Positions 46,684-57,645 are shown, counted from the stretch's first letter. The stretch: 64,000 nt of DNA from Brucella sp. BE17 (GCF_039545455.1 NZ_CP154467.1:1240001-1304000), one strand, 5' to 3'. Notes: generated from the letters alone by a model not told the origin. Numbers and translations: made by a program.

Positions 46684-46986
46684 TCAACCGCGCCTGACCG
46701 GGGTCAGTTCCTCGACACGGCAGCAGGCAGGAATACCGCCATTGCGAATGCACATGGCAATAGCCTTGGAAGCAGCATCGGCGGGTGTGGACTGGCGGTA
46801 GGCGTAGCCGCGCTTGCCTGTTGCCGTACAATGGGCCTTGGCATTCCACAATGAAGACTTGGCTACAGCCGCCTTGCCACCACGATTATAGGCAGCATTG
46901 GGCCCCCTCACGTCGTTTGCTGATGTACAAGCGACCGTCGTCAGCGCCAGCAAAGCGATTGCCGCACAATTGATCAGCTTCTTCAT
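46684..46986 (-). CDS. Small Cys-rich lipoprotein
   Basis: 100 residues from ATG 46986 (GGAGAGA Shine-Dalgarno, 9 bp). Signal peptide with lipobox TVAC (Cys20). The mature part has further cysteines (KAHCTATGK; CIRNGGIPACCRV), which could form disulfides in the periplasm. The longer open frame upstream has no signal sequence and is rejected. No family recognised. Convergent with the Na/Pi gene. Confidence 0.78.
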   Translation of the reverse strand: MKKLINCAAIALLALTTVACTSANDVRGPNAAYNRGGKAAVAKSSLWNAKAHCTATGKRGYAYRQSTPADAASKAIAMCIRNGGIPACCRVEELTPVRRG

Positions 46987-47157
46987 GAATATGTCTCTCC
47001 GGTACGGCAAAAGGCCCACAAGGACCAGAATAGAGTTCCCACAAAACAATATGGCGGAGAAAATGCGCTCTATGCAAGCAATGTTTAATGCTTATGCGCA
47101 AACGCAAAGCCCCCACAAAAGTGAGGGCGTTGCGCTAAATATCGATGGTTTGCTCGT

Positions 47158-47610
47158 TTATTGCAGCAACGTCTTCACAAGCGCACTCGCCTTGGTGAAA
47201 TCCATTTGGCCGGTGTAACGTTCTTTCAGAACGGCCATGCATTTACCCATGTCGCGCAGGCCTTCCGCACCGATTTCGGCAATAACCTCTTCGCAGGCCT
47301 TCTTTATTTCTTCCTCGGTCATCTGCTGTGGCAAAAATTCGGCAATAATCGTGATTTCCTCACGCTCCGCCTCGGCCAGTTCGATGCGACTGCCTTCTTC
47401 ATAGATGCGTGCCGATTCTTCACGCTGCTTGACCATCTTACCAAGAATGGCGAGAAGCTCCTCATCGCCCACCGGATCCTTGCCAGCCCCGCGATTGGCA
47501 ATATCGCGATCCTTGACAGCAGCGAGGATCAAACGCAGCGTCGAAGTGCGGCGCTTGTCTTGAGCCTTGACTGCAACAGTAAGTGCCTGGGAAATCTCCT
47601 GGCGAAGCAT
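47158..47610 (-). CDS. GatB/YqeY domain protein
   Basis: 150 residues, nearly all helical. Family stretches: DKRRTSTLRLILAAVKDRDI, LAILGKMVKQREESARIYEEG and AEFLPQQMTEEEI, ending DMGKCMAVLKERYTGQMDFTKASALVK. It corresponds to the tRNA-binding tail of GatB as a free protein, and may bind tRNA or ribosomes. 50 bp beyond lies no clear terminator. Divergent from carA; the gap has an intrinsic-terminator-like hairpin. Confidence 0.92.
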   Translation of the reverse strand: MLRQEISQALTVAVKAQDKRRTSTLRLILAAVKDRDIANRGAGKDPVGDEELLAILGKMVKQREESARIYEEGSRIELAEAEREEITIIAEFLPQQMTEEEIKKACEEVIAEIGAEGLRDMGKCMAVLKERYTGQMDFTKASALVKTLLQ

Positions 47611-47838
47611 GACGTCTCTCCTGACGGTATGATGTGGTGTCCAGTTCTATGCAGAACCGCAACGATAAAGCAATTGCATGCCTTGCAAAGGTCACCCGTT
47701 CATTCGCACAGGCAGACCGGCAGGAAGAAAACGCAAGTGATCGCGCTTATTTCCAAAATCCATCTGTTCGAACGATTGACCCGGCTCAAAACTTTCTCTA
47801 AGGATCGAGGCTTAGCAGGACATCGGCAAATGCTCGCG

Positions 47839-47866
47839 GCGGAGGTTATAAACCCCGCTGTTTTTT
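47839..47866 (+). terminator. Terminator-like hairpin in the carA leader
   Basis: Stem GCGG-(A)-GGTT with AACC-CCGC (eight bp, one bulged A, triloop ATA) followed by TGTTTTTT. It lies 150 bp upstream of carA on the coding strand, where no other plus-strand gene ends. Candidate attenuator or end of a small RNA. Confidence 0.6.
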
Positions 47867-48019
47867 GGCGCATATATGCTTTGAAAGCACTCTTTTCAAG
47901 CAAGCGACTTTCTGGCTACCGAGAGGGACTATAGTCTCTGATACAGACTGCGTGACTGAAAACCGATCACGTCCGCCCCTCGCCGGGCATTGGGACGCGA
48001 CATATACAGGAGTGCTTAC

Positions 48020-49243
48020 ATGACCGAAACGCCCCATAAAACTGCACCCTGGTCTACGGAAAAGCGCACGGCAGTTCTCGTGCTGGCTGACGGCACGGTC
48101 ATTGAAGGCAAAGGCCTTGGTGCTACCGGCGCGATCGAGGCGGAAGTCGTCTTCAACACCGCGTTGACCGGCTATGAGGAAATTCTGACAGACCCCTCCT
48201 ATGCGGGGCAGATCGTCACCTTCACATTTCCCCATATCGGCAATGTCGGCGCCAATGGCGAAGATATCGAAGACCTCAACCCTGCCAACCGCCATGGAGC
48301 GGTGGGGGCGATCTTCAAAGCGGATATCACGACGCCGTCCAATTATCGCGCAAACGAAGACCTCGATACATGGCTCAAAAACCGTGGCGTCATAGCGCTT
48401 GCCGACATCGATACGCGCGCATTGACCGCGCTGATCCGCGAACGTGGCGCACAGAATGCCGTTATCGCTCATGATCCTGACGGCAATTTCGATCTCGATG
48501 CTCTGAAAGTACGCGCCGCCAGCTGGAGCGGACTGATCGATCTTGATCTTGCCAAGGGTGTAAGCGTCGGACAAAGCCAGGTCTGGAAAGAAATGCCCTG
48601 GGTAAACGGTGAAGGCTATCACGAGCAGGAAGAAGCCGCACATCACGTCGTCGCCCTCGACTTCGGCGTCAAACGGAATATTCTGCGCCTACTGACCGGT
48701 CTCGGCGCCAAGGTCACAGTCCTGCCTGCGAGTGCTACGGCTGACGACGTGCTTGCACATAATCCCGACGGGGTGTTTCTGTCCAACGGTCCCGGCGATC
48801 CGGCGGCAACGGGGGAATATGCCGTTCCCGCCATCCGCAAACTGCTCGATAGTGGGCTGCCGGTTTTTGGCATTTGTCTGGGCCACCAGATGCTGGCGCT
48901 GGCACTCGGTGCCAGAACCGAAAAGATGCATCAGGGCCATCACGGTGCGAACCATCCCGTCAAGGATTATACCACCGGCAAGGTTGAGATCGTCTCGATG
49001 AACCACGGCTTTGCGGTCGATTCCGATAGCCTGCCGGAAAATGTCGAGGAAACCCACGTTTCGCTCTTTGACGGCACCAATTGCGGGTTGCGCGTTATCG
49101 GCAAGCCGGTCTTCTCGGTACAGCACCATCCGGAAGCATCCCCCGGTCCGCAGGACTCGCATTACCTCTTCCGCCGTTTCATCAACCTGATCCGTGAGAA
49201 GAAGGGCGAAGCGGCTCTTCCCGAGCGTGATCAGGCGGCATGA
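48020..49243 (+). CDS. carA: Carbamoyl-phosphate synthase small (glutaminase) chain
   Basis: Supplies ammonia from glutamine to CarB for carbamoyl phosphate, the precursor of arginine and pyrimidines. 407 residues from ATG 48020 (AGGAG, 8 bp). N-terminal CPSase small domain (FNTALTGYEEILTDPSYAGQ), then class I amidotransferase with nucleophile Cys in FGICLGHQM and His/Glu in HHPEASPGP. Followed by a strong bidirectional terminator, so it is not co-transcribed with carB, which starts 1.36 kb later. Confidence 0.97.
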   Translation: MTETPHKTAPWSTEKRTAVLVLADGTVIEGKGLGATGAIEAEVVFNTALTGYEEILTDPSYAGQIVTFTFPHIGNVGANGEDIEDLNPANRHGAVGAIFKADITTPSNYRANEDLDTWLKNRGVIALADIDTRALTALIRERGAQNAVIAHDPDGNFDLDALKVRAASWSGLIDLDLAKGVSVGQSQVWKEMPWVNGEGYHEQEEAAHHVVALDFGVKRNILRLLTGLGAKVTVLPASATADDVLAHNPDGVFLSNGPGDPAATGEYAVPAIRKLLDSGLPVFGICLGHQMLALALGARTEKMHQGHHGANHPVKDYTTGKVEIVSMNHGFAVDSDSLPENVEETHVSLFDGTNCGLRVIGKPVFSVQHHPEASPGPQDSHYLFRRFINLIREKKGEAALPERDQAA

Positions 49244-49261
49244 TCCGCGTGCAAGGATAAG

Positions 49262-49293
49262 AAAAAAGGCCGGATGAAAATCCGGCCTTTTTC
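49262..49293. terminator. Bidirectional terminator between carA and the metallopeptidase gene
   Basis: Stem AAAGGCCGGAT with ATCCGGCCTTT and A/T runs on both sides; serves both convergent genes. Confidence 0.9.
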
Positions 49294-49315
49294 AATTCTT
49301 CCATTGCAATAACGA

Positions 49316-50248
49316 TCAAACGTCACCGCTAAACGTATCGCAGGATTCGAGCTTGCCGCTGTCAAACCCGCGCTGGAACCATTTTGCGCGCTGCGCTGAT
49401 GTTCCATGGTTAAAGCTGTCGGGCACGACATAGCCCTGCGAACGGCGCTGCAAAGTATCGTCACCGATCTGATGCGCGGCATTGATCGCCGATTCAAGAT
49501 CGCCCGCCTCCAGAATACCTTTCTGGTTGGTGAAATAGCCCCAGACACCGGCAAAACAATCGGCCTGAAGTTCGACGCGCACCGACATCTGGTTGGCCTG
49601 TACTTCGCTCATCTGCTGACGCATCTGGTTGAATTTCGGCAAAATGCCGAGCAGGTTCTGCACATGATGGCCGACTTCATGCGCAATCACATAGGCATTG
49701 GCGAAATCGCCCGATGCACCAAACTTGGTCGCCAGTTCATTGAAGAATGTCAGGTCAATATAGAGCTTGCGATCACCGGGGCAGTAAAATGGACCTGCTG
49801 CCGAAGAAGCCTTGCCGCAGGCCGAGCGCACACCATTGGAAAAAAGAACCATCGTCGGCGGCGTATAGGTCTGGCCGCGCGACTGGAATATGCCGCTCCA
49901 TGTTTCTTCGGTTTCAGCCAGAATAACACGGGCAAATTGCGTCACTTCATCATTGGATATCTGTCCGCCGCTGGCCACGCTGCGACCACCGCTTTGCTGG
50001 GTTTGAACACCAGGTCCCGTTCCTCCGCTGCCCAGAAGAAGAGGAATCGGATTAATGCCGACCGCCCAAAGCCCGAGGCAGACGACGCCCAGAATTACAA
50101 TCCCGGAAATGCCTCTTCCGCTTGCAAGCTGCAAAATCGGGCCGCCCAGTCCGCCACCGCCACGACGGTATCCGCCGCCTGCATTTCCGCCCTGCTGCCC
50201 GCGCAGATCTTCCACATTGTCACTCTGTCTACGGCCTTGCCAGCGCAT
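49316..50248 (-). CDS. YpfJ-family neutral zinc metallopeptidase
   Basis: 310 residues. A Gly/Arg-rich N-terminus (GGGYRRGGGGLGG) precedes one membrane helix (ISGIVILGVVCLGLWAVG), then an extracytoplasmic zincin domain with HEVGHHVQ as the zinc site and ELQADCFAGVWG supplying the third ligand glutamate. Standard YpfJ/zinc_metallopeptidase pattern; substrate unknown. A cysteine pair (CGKASSAAGPFYC) is likely disulfide-bonded. Confidence 0.92.
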   Translation of the reverse strand: MRWQGRRQSDNVEDLRGQQGGNAGGGYRRGGGGLGGPILQLASGRGISGIVILGVVCLGLWAVGINPIPLLLGSGGTGPGVQTQQSGGRSVASGGQISNDEVTQFARVILAETEETWSGIFQSRGQTYTPPTMVLFSNGVRSACGKASSAAGPFYCPGDRKLYIDLTFFNELATKFGASGDFANAYVIAHEVGHHVQNLLGILPKFNQMRQQMSEVQANQMSVRVELQADCFAGVWGYFTNQKGILEAGDLESAINAAHQIGDDTLQRRSQGYVVPDSFNHGTSAQRAKWFQRGFDSGKLESCDTFSGDV

Positions 50249-50545
50249 CTGAGAACTCCCTCACCCAAAGCCGCAGCGTATTTCTGCGGCATCAGTCATA
50301 GTCTATGACAGATCATTGTCGCAATAAGCTTGGCATCGCAATATCAAAAGTAAATGCCAGTCAAAATCACAAACGGCAACGATCTCGTAATATGCGCTGT
50401 ACAAATATCTGTGCTTGATGAGCCCTGATTAAAAGTTTTTCGTGAATGAGCGCATTTTCTTTGAAATAAAGCCATTTGTGGGGTTCCGCTTCGCACGATC
50501 ATTGCCTATAAGGCCCGCTTAGCCCAAAGAATATCTTTCTGCCAA

Positions 50546-50573
50546 CCCGCCGGTAAACCGTGCGGGCTTTTCT
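50546..50573 (+). terminator. Terminator-like hairpin in the carB leader
   Basis: Stem CCCGCCGG with CCG-(T)-GCGGG (loop TAAA), then CTTTTCT. Enclosed by an outer CTGCCA (50539) / TGGCAG (50573) pair. An upstream GCCCGC (50513-50518) could pair with GCGGGC (50562-50567) as an anti-terminator. The only nearby gene upstream is divergent, so it cannot end that transcript. Confidence 0.55.
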
Positions 50574-50600
50574 GGCAGGCTAAGAACAAGGATAAGCCTC

Positions 50601-53600
50601 ATGCCGAAACGTACAGATATCAAATCGATCCTGATCATCGGCGCGGGCCCCATTGTTATCGGTCAGGCCTGCGAATTCGACTATTCCGGCACACAGGCCT
50701 GTAAGGCTCTGAAAGAGGAAGGCTATCGCATCATCCTCGTCAACTCCAATCCGGCGACGATCATGACCGACCCGGATTTGGCGGATGCGACCTATATCGA
50801 ACCCATCACGCCCGAGGTCGTTGCCAAAATCATCGCCAAGGAGCGCCCGGACGCGCTCCTGCCAACCATGGGTGGGCAGACTGCACTCAACACGGCCCTT
50901 TCGCTGCGTCGCATGGGTGTTCTTGAACGCTATAATGTCGAAATGATCGGCGCGAACGCCGAGGCCATCGATAAGGCCGAAGATCGCGCGCTGTTTCGCG
51001 AAGCGATGGAAAAGATCGGCCTCGATACACCGACCTCGATGCTCGCCAATGCCACTGAAATCAAGGAAGAAGACCGCAAGCGTCACGAAGCGCGGCGCGT
51101 TGAAATCAGGGCGCAGTTTGCCGGTGACGAGCTCGACAAGACGCTCGACAAGCTCGAAACCGAATGGCAGCTCGGCGAAGTGGAACGCAAGCAGCGTTAT
51201 ATGAGCCATGCACTGGCAAAGGCCGCGCAGGCGATGGATGTCGTCGGCCTTCCCGCCATCATCCGCCCCTCTTTCACGCTGGGCGGCACCGGCGGCGGCA
51301 TTGCCTATAACCGTCAGGAATTTTTCGAGATCATCGAACGTGGTCTTGACGCCTCACCCACCACCGAAGTGCTAATCGAGGAATCGGTGCTCGGCTGGAA
51401 GGAATATGAAATGGAAGTGGTCCGCGACAAGGCGGACAATTGTATCATTATCTGCTCGATTGAAAATCTCGATCCTATGGGCGTGCATACCGGCGACAGC
51501 ATCACCGTGGCACCGGCACTGACGCTCACCGACAAAGAATACCAGATCATGCGCAATGCCTCGCTTGCGGTGCTTCGCGAGATCGGCGTCGAAACCGGCG
51601 GCTCCAACGTGCAGTTTGCGATCAATCCGGCCAATGGCCGCATGATCGTAATTGAAATGAACCCGCGCGTGTCGCGTTCTTCGGCACTGGCCTCCAAGGC
51701 GACCGGCTTTCCGATTGCCAAGGTCGCAGCCAAGCTTGCCGTCGGCTATACGCTCGATGAACTCGACAACGACATCACCGGCGGTGCAACCCCTGCCTCG
51801 TTCGAGCCTTCGATCGACTATGTCGTCACAAAAATCCCACGTTTCGCGTTTGAAAAATTCCCCGGCTCCTCGCCCATCCTCACCACTGCCATGAAGTCGG
51901 TTGGCGAAGTCATGGCCATTGGCCGTACCTTTCAGGAAAGCCTGCAAAAAGCGCTGCGTGGCCTTGAAACGGGCCTCACCGGACTGGATGAAATCGCCAT
52001 TCCAAATATCGAGGAAGGCGACGAGAAGAATGCCATCCGTGCGGCCATAGGCACGCCGACGCCGGATCGTTTGCGCATGGTAGCACAAGCCATGCGCCTT
52101 GGGCTTACGACCGAACAGGTGCATGATGCGTCGAAAATCGATCCATGGTTTTTGGAGCAGATTGAAGCCATTGTGAAGATGGAAGACCGTATTCGCGAAC
52201 ACGGCCTGCCCAAGGACACGGAAAACCTGCGCATGTTGAAAGCCATGGGCTTTTCCGATGCGCGTCTTGCGAGCATCACAGGCCAAGATGCCGAAGATGT
52301 CGCAAAACTGCGCGCCGATCTTGATGTGCATCCGGTCTTTAAACGCATCGACACCTGTGCAGCGGAATTTGCGTCGCCCACCGCTTATATGTACTCGACC
52401 TATGAGACGCCTTTTGTCGGCGAAACACGGTCCGAAGCGCAGGTCTCGGATCGCAAGAAAGTTGTAATCCTCGGCGGTGGTCCCAACCGCATCGGTCAAG
52501 GCATCGAGTTCGACTATTGCTGCTGTCATGCGGCCTTTGCGCTGGGTGACGCTGATTATGAGGCGATCATGATCAACTGCAATCCGGAAACGGTTTCCAC
52601 CGATTACGACACCTCCGACCGTCTTTATTTCGAGCCGTTGACGGCGGAAGACGTGATGGAAATTCTGCGTGTCGAAAGGCAAAAGGGAACGCTGCACGGC
52701 GTGATCGTGCAGTTTGGCGGCCAAACGCCGCTTAAACTCGCCAATGCGCTGGAAAAGGCTGGCATTCCAATCCTCGGCACCTCTCCGGATGCCATTGACC
52801 TAGCTGAAGACCGCGACCGTTTCCAGAAGCTTCTGATCAAGCTCGATCTCAATCAGCCGAAAAATGGCATTGCCTATTCGGTCGAGCAGGCACGGCTTAT
52901 TGCAGCGGATCTCGGCTTCCCGCTCGTGGTGCGCCCGTCTTATGTTCTGGGTGGCCGCGCCATGCAGATCATCCGCGATGAACGCAACCTGCAAAGCTAT
53001 CTGCTCGATACGGTGCCGGAACTCGTACCCGAAGACATCAAGGCAAAATACCCCAACGACAAGACCGGCCAGATCAATACGTTGCTCGGCAAAAACCCGC
53101 TTCTGTTCGACACCTATCTGACGCAGGCCATTGAAGTGGATGTCGATTGCCTCTGCGATGGCAAGGACAGCTTTGTTGCGGGCATCATGGAACATATCGA
53201 GGAGGCTGGCATTCACTCGGGCGATAGCGCCTGCTCGCTGCCCGTGCATTCGCTTTCGCCTGAAATCGTCACTGAGCTCAAACGCCAGACGGCAGCTCTA
53301 GCCAAGGCGCTTAATGTCGGTGGCCTGATGAACGTGCAGTTCGCCATCAAGGATGGCGAAATCTTCATTCTCGAAGTCAATCCGCGGGCTTCGCGCACGG
53401 TGCCTTTCGTTGCCAAGACGGTCGGCACACCAATTGCCAAGGTCGCAGCCCGCATCATGGCTGGCGAAAGCCTTGATGCAGCATTTGATGCCTATGGCGG
53501 CAAGCCGACACTGCCTTCGCGTCCGCATATCGCGGTGAAGGAAGCGGTGTTCCCCTTTGCACGCTTCCCCGGCGTCGACACATTGCTTGGACCAGAAATG

Positions 53601-54089
53601 CGTTCGACCGGCGAAGTCATGGGTCTCGACTATGATTATGCGCTGGCATTCGCCAAGGCGCAGCTGGGCGCGGGCGTTGAACTGCCGCGCGAAGGAACCG
53701 TCTTTGTGTCCGTAAGAGACGAAGACAAGCAGCGCATTCTCGGCGCAGTTCGCAGGCTTTCCGACCTTGGCTTCAAGGTCATGGCGACCGGCGGCACACA
53801 GCAATTCCTCGTGGAAAATGGCGTCGAAGCAACCAAGGTCAACAAGGTCATCGAAGGCCGTCCGCATGTCGAGGACGCTATTCGCAACCGCCAGATCCAT
53901 CTTGTCTTCAACACCACCGACAGCGCCAGCGCCGTATCCGATTCAAAATCGATACGTCGTGCCACGCTGATGCAAAAGCTGCCTTATTACACCACTATGG
54001 CCGGCGCGGAAGCAGCGTCAGAGGCGATTGCAGCTCTTAAAGCCGGATCACTGGAAGTGCGTCCGCTTCAGGATTATTTCCGCTCCTGA
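50601..54089 (+). CDS. carB: Carbamoyl-phosphate synthase large chain
   Basis: 1162 residues, somewhat longer than the usual ~1075 owing to an insert after [17 protein letters not shown] (about 150-200, [20 protein letters not shown]) often seen in Rhizobiales. Two homologous ATP-grasp halves: [17 protein letters not shown] and [18 protein letters not shown] start them, [16 protein letters not shown] and [14 protein letters not shown] are the ATP loops, and [18 protein letters not shown] / [18 protein letters not shown] close them. The C-terminal MGS-like domain ([18 protein letters not shown]) is the allosteric site for UMP/ornithine. Own promoter and attenuator-like leader. Confidence 0.97.
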   Translation: MPKRTDIKSILIIGAGPIVIGQACEFDYSGTQACKALKEEGYRIILVNSNPATIMTDPDLADATYIEPITPEVVAKIIAKERPDALLPTMGGQTALNTALSLRRMGVLERYNVEMIGANAEAIDKAEDRALFREAMEKIGLDTPTSMLANATEIKEEDRKRHEARRVEIRAQFAGDELDKTLDKLETEWQLGEVERKQRYMSHALAKAAQAMDVVGLPAIIRPSFTLGGTGGGIAYNRQEFFEIIERGLDASPTTEVLIEESVLGWKEYEMEVVRDKADNCIIICSIENLDPMGVHTGDSITVAPALTLTDKEYQIMRNASLAVLREIGVETGGSNVQFAINPANGRMIVIEMNPRVSRSSALASKATGFPIAKVAAKLAVGYTLDELDNDITGGATPASFEPSIDYVVTKIPRFAFEKFPGSSPILTTAMKSVGEVMAIGRTFQESLQKALRGLETGLTGLDEIAIPNIEEGDEKNAIRAAIGTPTPDRLRMVAQAMRLGLTTEQVHDASKIDPWFLEQIEAIVKMEDRIREHGLPKDTENLRMLKAMGFSDARLASITGQDAEDVAKLRADLDVHPVFKRIDTCAAEFASPTAYMYSTYETPFVGETRSEAQVSDRKKVVILGGGPNRIGQGIEFDYCCCHAAFALGDADYEAIMINCNPETVSTDYDTSDRLYFEPLTAEDVMEILRVERQKGTLHGVIVQFGGQTPLKLANALEKAGIPILGTSPDAIDLAEDRDRFQKLLIKLDLNQPKNGIAYSVEQARLIAADLGFPLVVRPSYVLGGRAMQIIRDERNLQSYLLDTVPELVPEDIKAKYPNDKTGQINTLLGKNPLLFDTYLTQAIEVDVDCLCDGKDSFVAGIMEHIEEAGIHSGDSACSLPVHSLSPEIVTELKRQTAALAKALNVGGLMNVQFAIKDGEIFILEVNPRASRTVPFVAKTVGTPIAKVAARIMAGESLDAAFDAYGGKPTLPSRPHIAVKEAVFPFARFPGVDTLLGPEMRSTGEVMGLDYDYALAFAKAQLGAGVELPREGTVFVSVRDEDKQRILGAVRRLSDLGFKVMATGGTQQFLVENGVEATKVNKVIEGRPHVEDAIRNRQIHLVFNTTDSASAVSDSKSIRRATLMQKLPYYTTMAGAEAASEAIAALKAGSLEVRPLQDYFRS

Positions 54090-54185
54090 CCTTTAGGTCA
54101 TGGACCCATCAATTTGATCTAAATGGTGTAAGAGCAATTGGTTGGATACTACAGCATCGGATCAATTCGGTAGCAGTCGATAAAT

Positions 54186-54213
54186 AAAGGGCTTCTTTTT
54201 AGGGCCCTTTTTT
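54186..54213 (+). terminator. Terminator after carB
   Basis: AAAGGGC with GCCCTTT and following T-run, about 100 bp past the stop. Confidence 0.7.
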
Positions 54214-54284
54214 CTTTAATTAATTGGGATACACAGGCAATTTTTTAACATGTATTTTCAACCGCAACTTGAATGAGGTGAATA

Positions 54285-54626
54285 ATGTTTAAATTAATTG
54301 CAGCATCTATTGTTACGCTTCCTTTTCTTATCGTAACATCAACCGCTTCCATGGCGGGCTGGCAAGATGAACTGAAAAAGGCTGGCAAAAAGTCTGAGCA
54401 GTTCATTCGTTCCGTTCAGCAGCCGCAAGGACCGGAGGCAAAGAGACTACTGCGTTCCGATGTGCGCAACACGCTTGAAAACCCGCAACGGGAAATCAAC
54501 AAATTCTGCACCTCTGCCGGACAGAAAATCAGCGGGGTCGCGGGATTGCTTCAGGGCGTAGCCCAGGCTCTCAATCCCCAGGCGGATGACTGTAATAACC
54601 CCACCCCCTCAACCTCAAAACCTTGA
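54285..54626 (+). CDS. Exported hypothetical protein
   Basis: 113 residues with a clear signal peptide (cleavage near SMA-GW) and a GAGGTG Shine-Dalgarno. The mature part is helical and charged (WQDELKKAGKKSEQFIRSVQQ; PQREINKFCTSAGQKISG), with two cysteines and a Pro/Thr tail. No family recognised. A terminator follows 27 bp after the stop. Monocistronic. Confidence 0.7.
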   Translation: MFKLIAASIVTLPFLIVTSTASMAGWQDELKKAGKKSEQFIRSVQQPQGPEAKRLLRSDVRNTLENPQREINKFCTSAGQKISGVAGLLQGVAQALNPQADDCNNPTPSTSKP

Positions 54627-54652
54627 ATTCTCAAGTAATATTTTTCCAGAGA

Positions 54653-54680
54653 GCCGCCGGGTCACCCCGGCGGTTTTTTG
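54653..54680 (+). terminator. Terminator after the exported hypothetical gene
   Basis: Eight-bp stem CCGCCGGG with CCCGGCGG, loop TCAC, followed by T6. Confidence 0.9.
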
Positions 54681-54982
54681 TTTGTCGCGCAGTGCGTATA
54701 AATCCAGCGGCATGGCATTCGCATCGTCTTCCAACGCTATCTGCCGGGAGAAAACCCGAGCTCATCCCTGCACATGACGCCCCGCCGAACGCATGCCTTC
54801 TGCGTTTCTTCGGCCCACAAGGTGCTTCGAGCCATGAAAAGAACTTCGCTTTTTCGCCTCCGCGGTGTGCGGCTTTATCATGAGCCGACCTCTATCCAAG
54901 CACCGGCCATACGCATAGCATTGGCTGTCGTGCCTCGAAACTGGCGACCTAGATTTGAAGAGGCAATGCCCATCACTTCGTC

Positions 54983-55159
54983 TTGTGCTGGTCAAAATTG
55001 TCGCATATAATCACAAGATCGATTTTTCGGTCGAGTGACTTTGAGACCCGTACGGCCCTCAATCCGTGCTTCCTGACGATCTCCTGTCCATAAATTCGAT
55101 TCACAGGGACGTGTGCGAAGCATACGGACTATAAGTTACTAAGTTAAAAGGAATTTCCC
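54983..55159 (+). promoter_or_regulatory. Promoter and long leader of the cold-shock gene
   Basis: TTGTGC (54983-54988), 17-bp spacer, TATAAT (55006-55011): a near-consensus sigma-70 promoter. Start about 55018 leaves a leader of roughly 140 nt, the length seen in cspA mRNAs that act as RNA thermosensors. The rest of 54681-54982 shows nothing supportable. Confidence 0.65.
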
Positions 55160-55369
55160 ATGGCTACGGGAACAGTTAAGTGGTTTAACACGACCAAGGG
55201 CTTCGGCTTCATTCAGCCTGATCAGGGCAACACGGACATCTTCGTCCATATCTCAGCTGTTCAGCGCGCTGGCCTTGCCACGCTCGATGAAGGCCAGAAG
55301 GTTTCGTACGAAATCGTTGAGGACCGTCGTTCGGGCCGCTCCTCTGCCGACAATCTCGTCGCAGTATAA
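55160..55369 (+). CDS. Cold-shock protein (CspA family)
   Basis: 69 residues, a single OB-fold cold-shock domain that melts RNA structure. RNP1 KGFGFIQP and RNP2 DIFVHISA are intact, as are the start [16 protein letters not shown] and the aromatic surface residues. AAGGAA precedes the ATG. Preceded by a strong promoter and a long leader, followed by a strong terminator. Which of the several paralogues it is cannot be told; some are constitutive rather than cold-induced. Confidence 0.95.
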   Translation: MATGTVKWFNTTKGFGFIQPDQGNTDIFVHISAVQRAGLATLDEGQKVSYEIVEDRRSGRSSADNLVAV

Positions 55370-55387
55370 TTTTTGCCTCACCGGCAG

Positions 55388-55417
55388 AGAAAAGGCGGGC
55401 TTTTAGCCCGCCTTTTC
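55388..55417. terminator. Bidirectional terminator between csp and gst genes
   Basis: Eleven-bp stem AAAAGGCGGGC with GCCCGCCTTTT, loop TTTTA; the following CTGTTT gives a short T tract. Confidence 0.9.
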
Positions 55418-55420
55418 TGT

Positions 55421-56032
55421 TTAGGGCAGCCAGTCCATCGCGACATGGCCTTCATCCATTTCCACGCGCAAAAGCCATGCTTTGAGCGCCGGATAGCGAT
55501 CCATGTCAAAGCCCGCGCGATGCGCCTCATGGGTATAGGCATAAAGCGCAATATCGGCCACGCTACAGGCCTCACCCGCCAGAAATGGCGTTTTCTTCAA
55601 TTGCGCTTCCATAACGTTGAGAGCCTTCTCGCCCCCTGCAAGCGTCGCCGCCAGTCGTTCCGGTGTCGCATCGCGGACGCGCTCAGGGTAAACAATGAGC
55701 GCACGGCGCACGGCAATATAGGGCTCGTGGCTATATTGCTCAAAGAACAACCATTGATAGACCAGCGCTCGCGCATAGCCATCTTGCGGCAGAAACCGGG
55801 TTCCTTCGGCAAGATAAAGCAGAATAGCATTCGATTCCGCGAGAAAGCGTCCATCGTCGAGTTCAAGCAACGGCACCTTGCCATTGGGGTTCCTGGACAG
55901 ATAATCCGGTGTTTGCGTCGAGCCATCAAGCGCTGAAACACTCTCATGACGGAAAGACCGCCCCAGTTTCGCGAGCAGCAGACGGGGCTTGTAGCAGTTG
56001 CCGGAATCGGCTTGTGAATAGAGTGTGAGCAT
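55421..56032 (-). CDS. Glutathione S-transferase
   Basis: 203 residues from ATG 56032 (AGGA upstream); a seven-codon N-terminal extension is possible but unlikely. Thioredoxin-fold N-terminal domain: MLTLYSQADSGNCYKPRLLL, NPNGKVPLLELDDG (cis-Pro loop) and LAESNAILLYLAE (the glutathione-binding ESNAI). All-helical C-terminal domain: VADIALYAYTHEAHRAGFD. Detoxification by glutathione conjugation or a related thiol-transfer reaction; substrate not predictable. Confidence 0.9.
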   Translation of the reverse strand: MLTLYSQADSGNCYKPRLLLAKLGRSFRHESVSALDGSTQTPDYLSRNPNGKVPLLELDDGRFLAESNAILLYLAEGTRFLPQDGYARALVYQWLFFEQYSHEPYIAVRRALIVYPERVRDATPERLAATLAGGEKALNVMEAQLKKTPFLAGEACSVADIALYAYTHEAHRAGFDMDRYPALKAWLLRVEMDEGHVAMDWLP

Positions 56033-56217
56033 TGGTTTATCCTGCCGCTTCAATGAAGTCTGATGACACTTCTAATAATGAATCGGTCTCTTTCGGCAAC
56101 ATATTACACCAAACAGGGAATTTTCTTGCTGATTTGCAAAGCTTTGGTTGCGATTCGAGCGCCAATGCGACATAGCAGTGGCGCAAGACCGGCCCAGGCC
56201 CGGTGCCGGTTATCTGA

Positions 56218-57444
<1,227 letters not shown>

Positions 57445-57467
57445 TCTCCCAGATTAATCATTTCAGA

Positions 57468-57490
57468 AGGGGCCGAATGGCCCCTTTTTC
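57468..57490 (+). terminator. Terminator after the aminotransferase gene
   Basis: AAGGGGCC with GGCCCCTT, loop GAAT, followed by TTTC. Confidence 0.85.
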
Positions 57491-57530
57491 TTATCTATCG
57501 TGAAAAAGAAAACTGCGCTTGGCAAAAGCC

Positions 57531-57645
57531 AAAAAAAAAGCCAGACAAGCGTCTGGCTTTGAGTTTTGAAGGTGCCTTTGAGGCAAACCTCCAGAGGGGA
57601 ACACTCAGCCTGCGCAAATGGGAGGAGGAAACGCAGCGCTAAGAT
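57531..57645 (-). ncRNA. Alpha-r14-like small RNA with anti-Shine-Dalgarno loop
   Basis: On the minus strand a short stem CTGCG/CGCAG (57632-57636 with 57610-57614) presents CCTCCTCCC in its loop; then a CCCCTCTGGAGG segment; then a seven-bp terminator (57540-57557) followed by nine T. A TTGCCA ... CATATAAA promoter-like pair lies just upstream. Anti-SD loops plus a Rho-independent end are the hallmark of the alpha-r14 (cuckoo-like) sRNAs of Rhizobiales. The 5' end is estimated. Encoded convergent to the aminotransferase gene and upstream of it on the opposite strand. Confidence 0.65.

Noticed and set aside
47846..48646. 266-codon minus-strand frame across the carA start
   Set aside because: Antisense to carA and its leader; no homology or start signal.
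51372..52724. 450-codon minus-strand open frame opposite carB
   Set aside because: Antisense shadow of an intact carB with no recognisable protein features.
54774..55010. 78-codon plus-strand ORF before the cold-shock gene
   Set aside because: Its composition is unlike neighbouring genes and it overlaps the promoter at 54983-55011; no SD.
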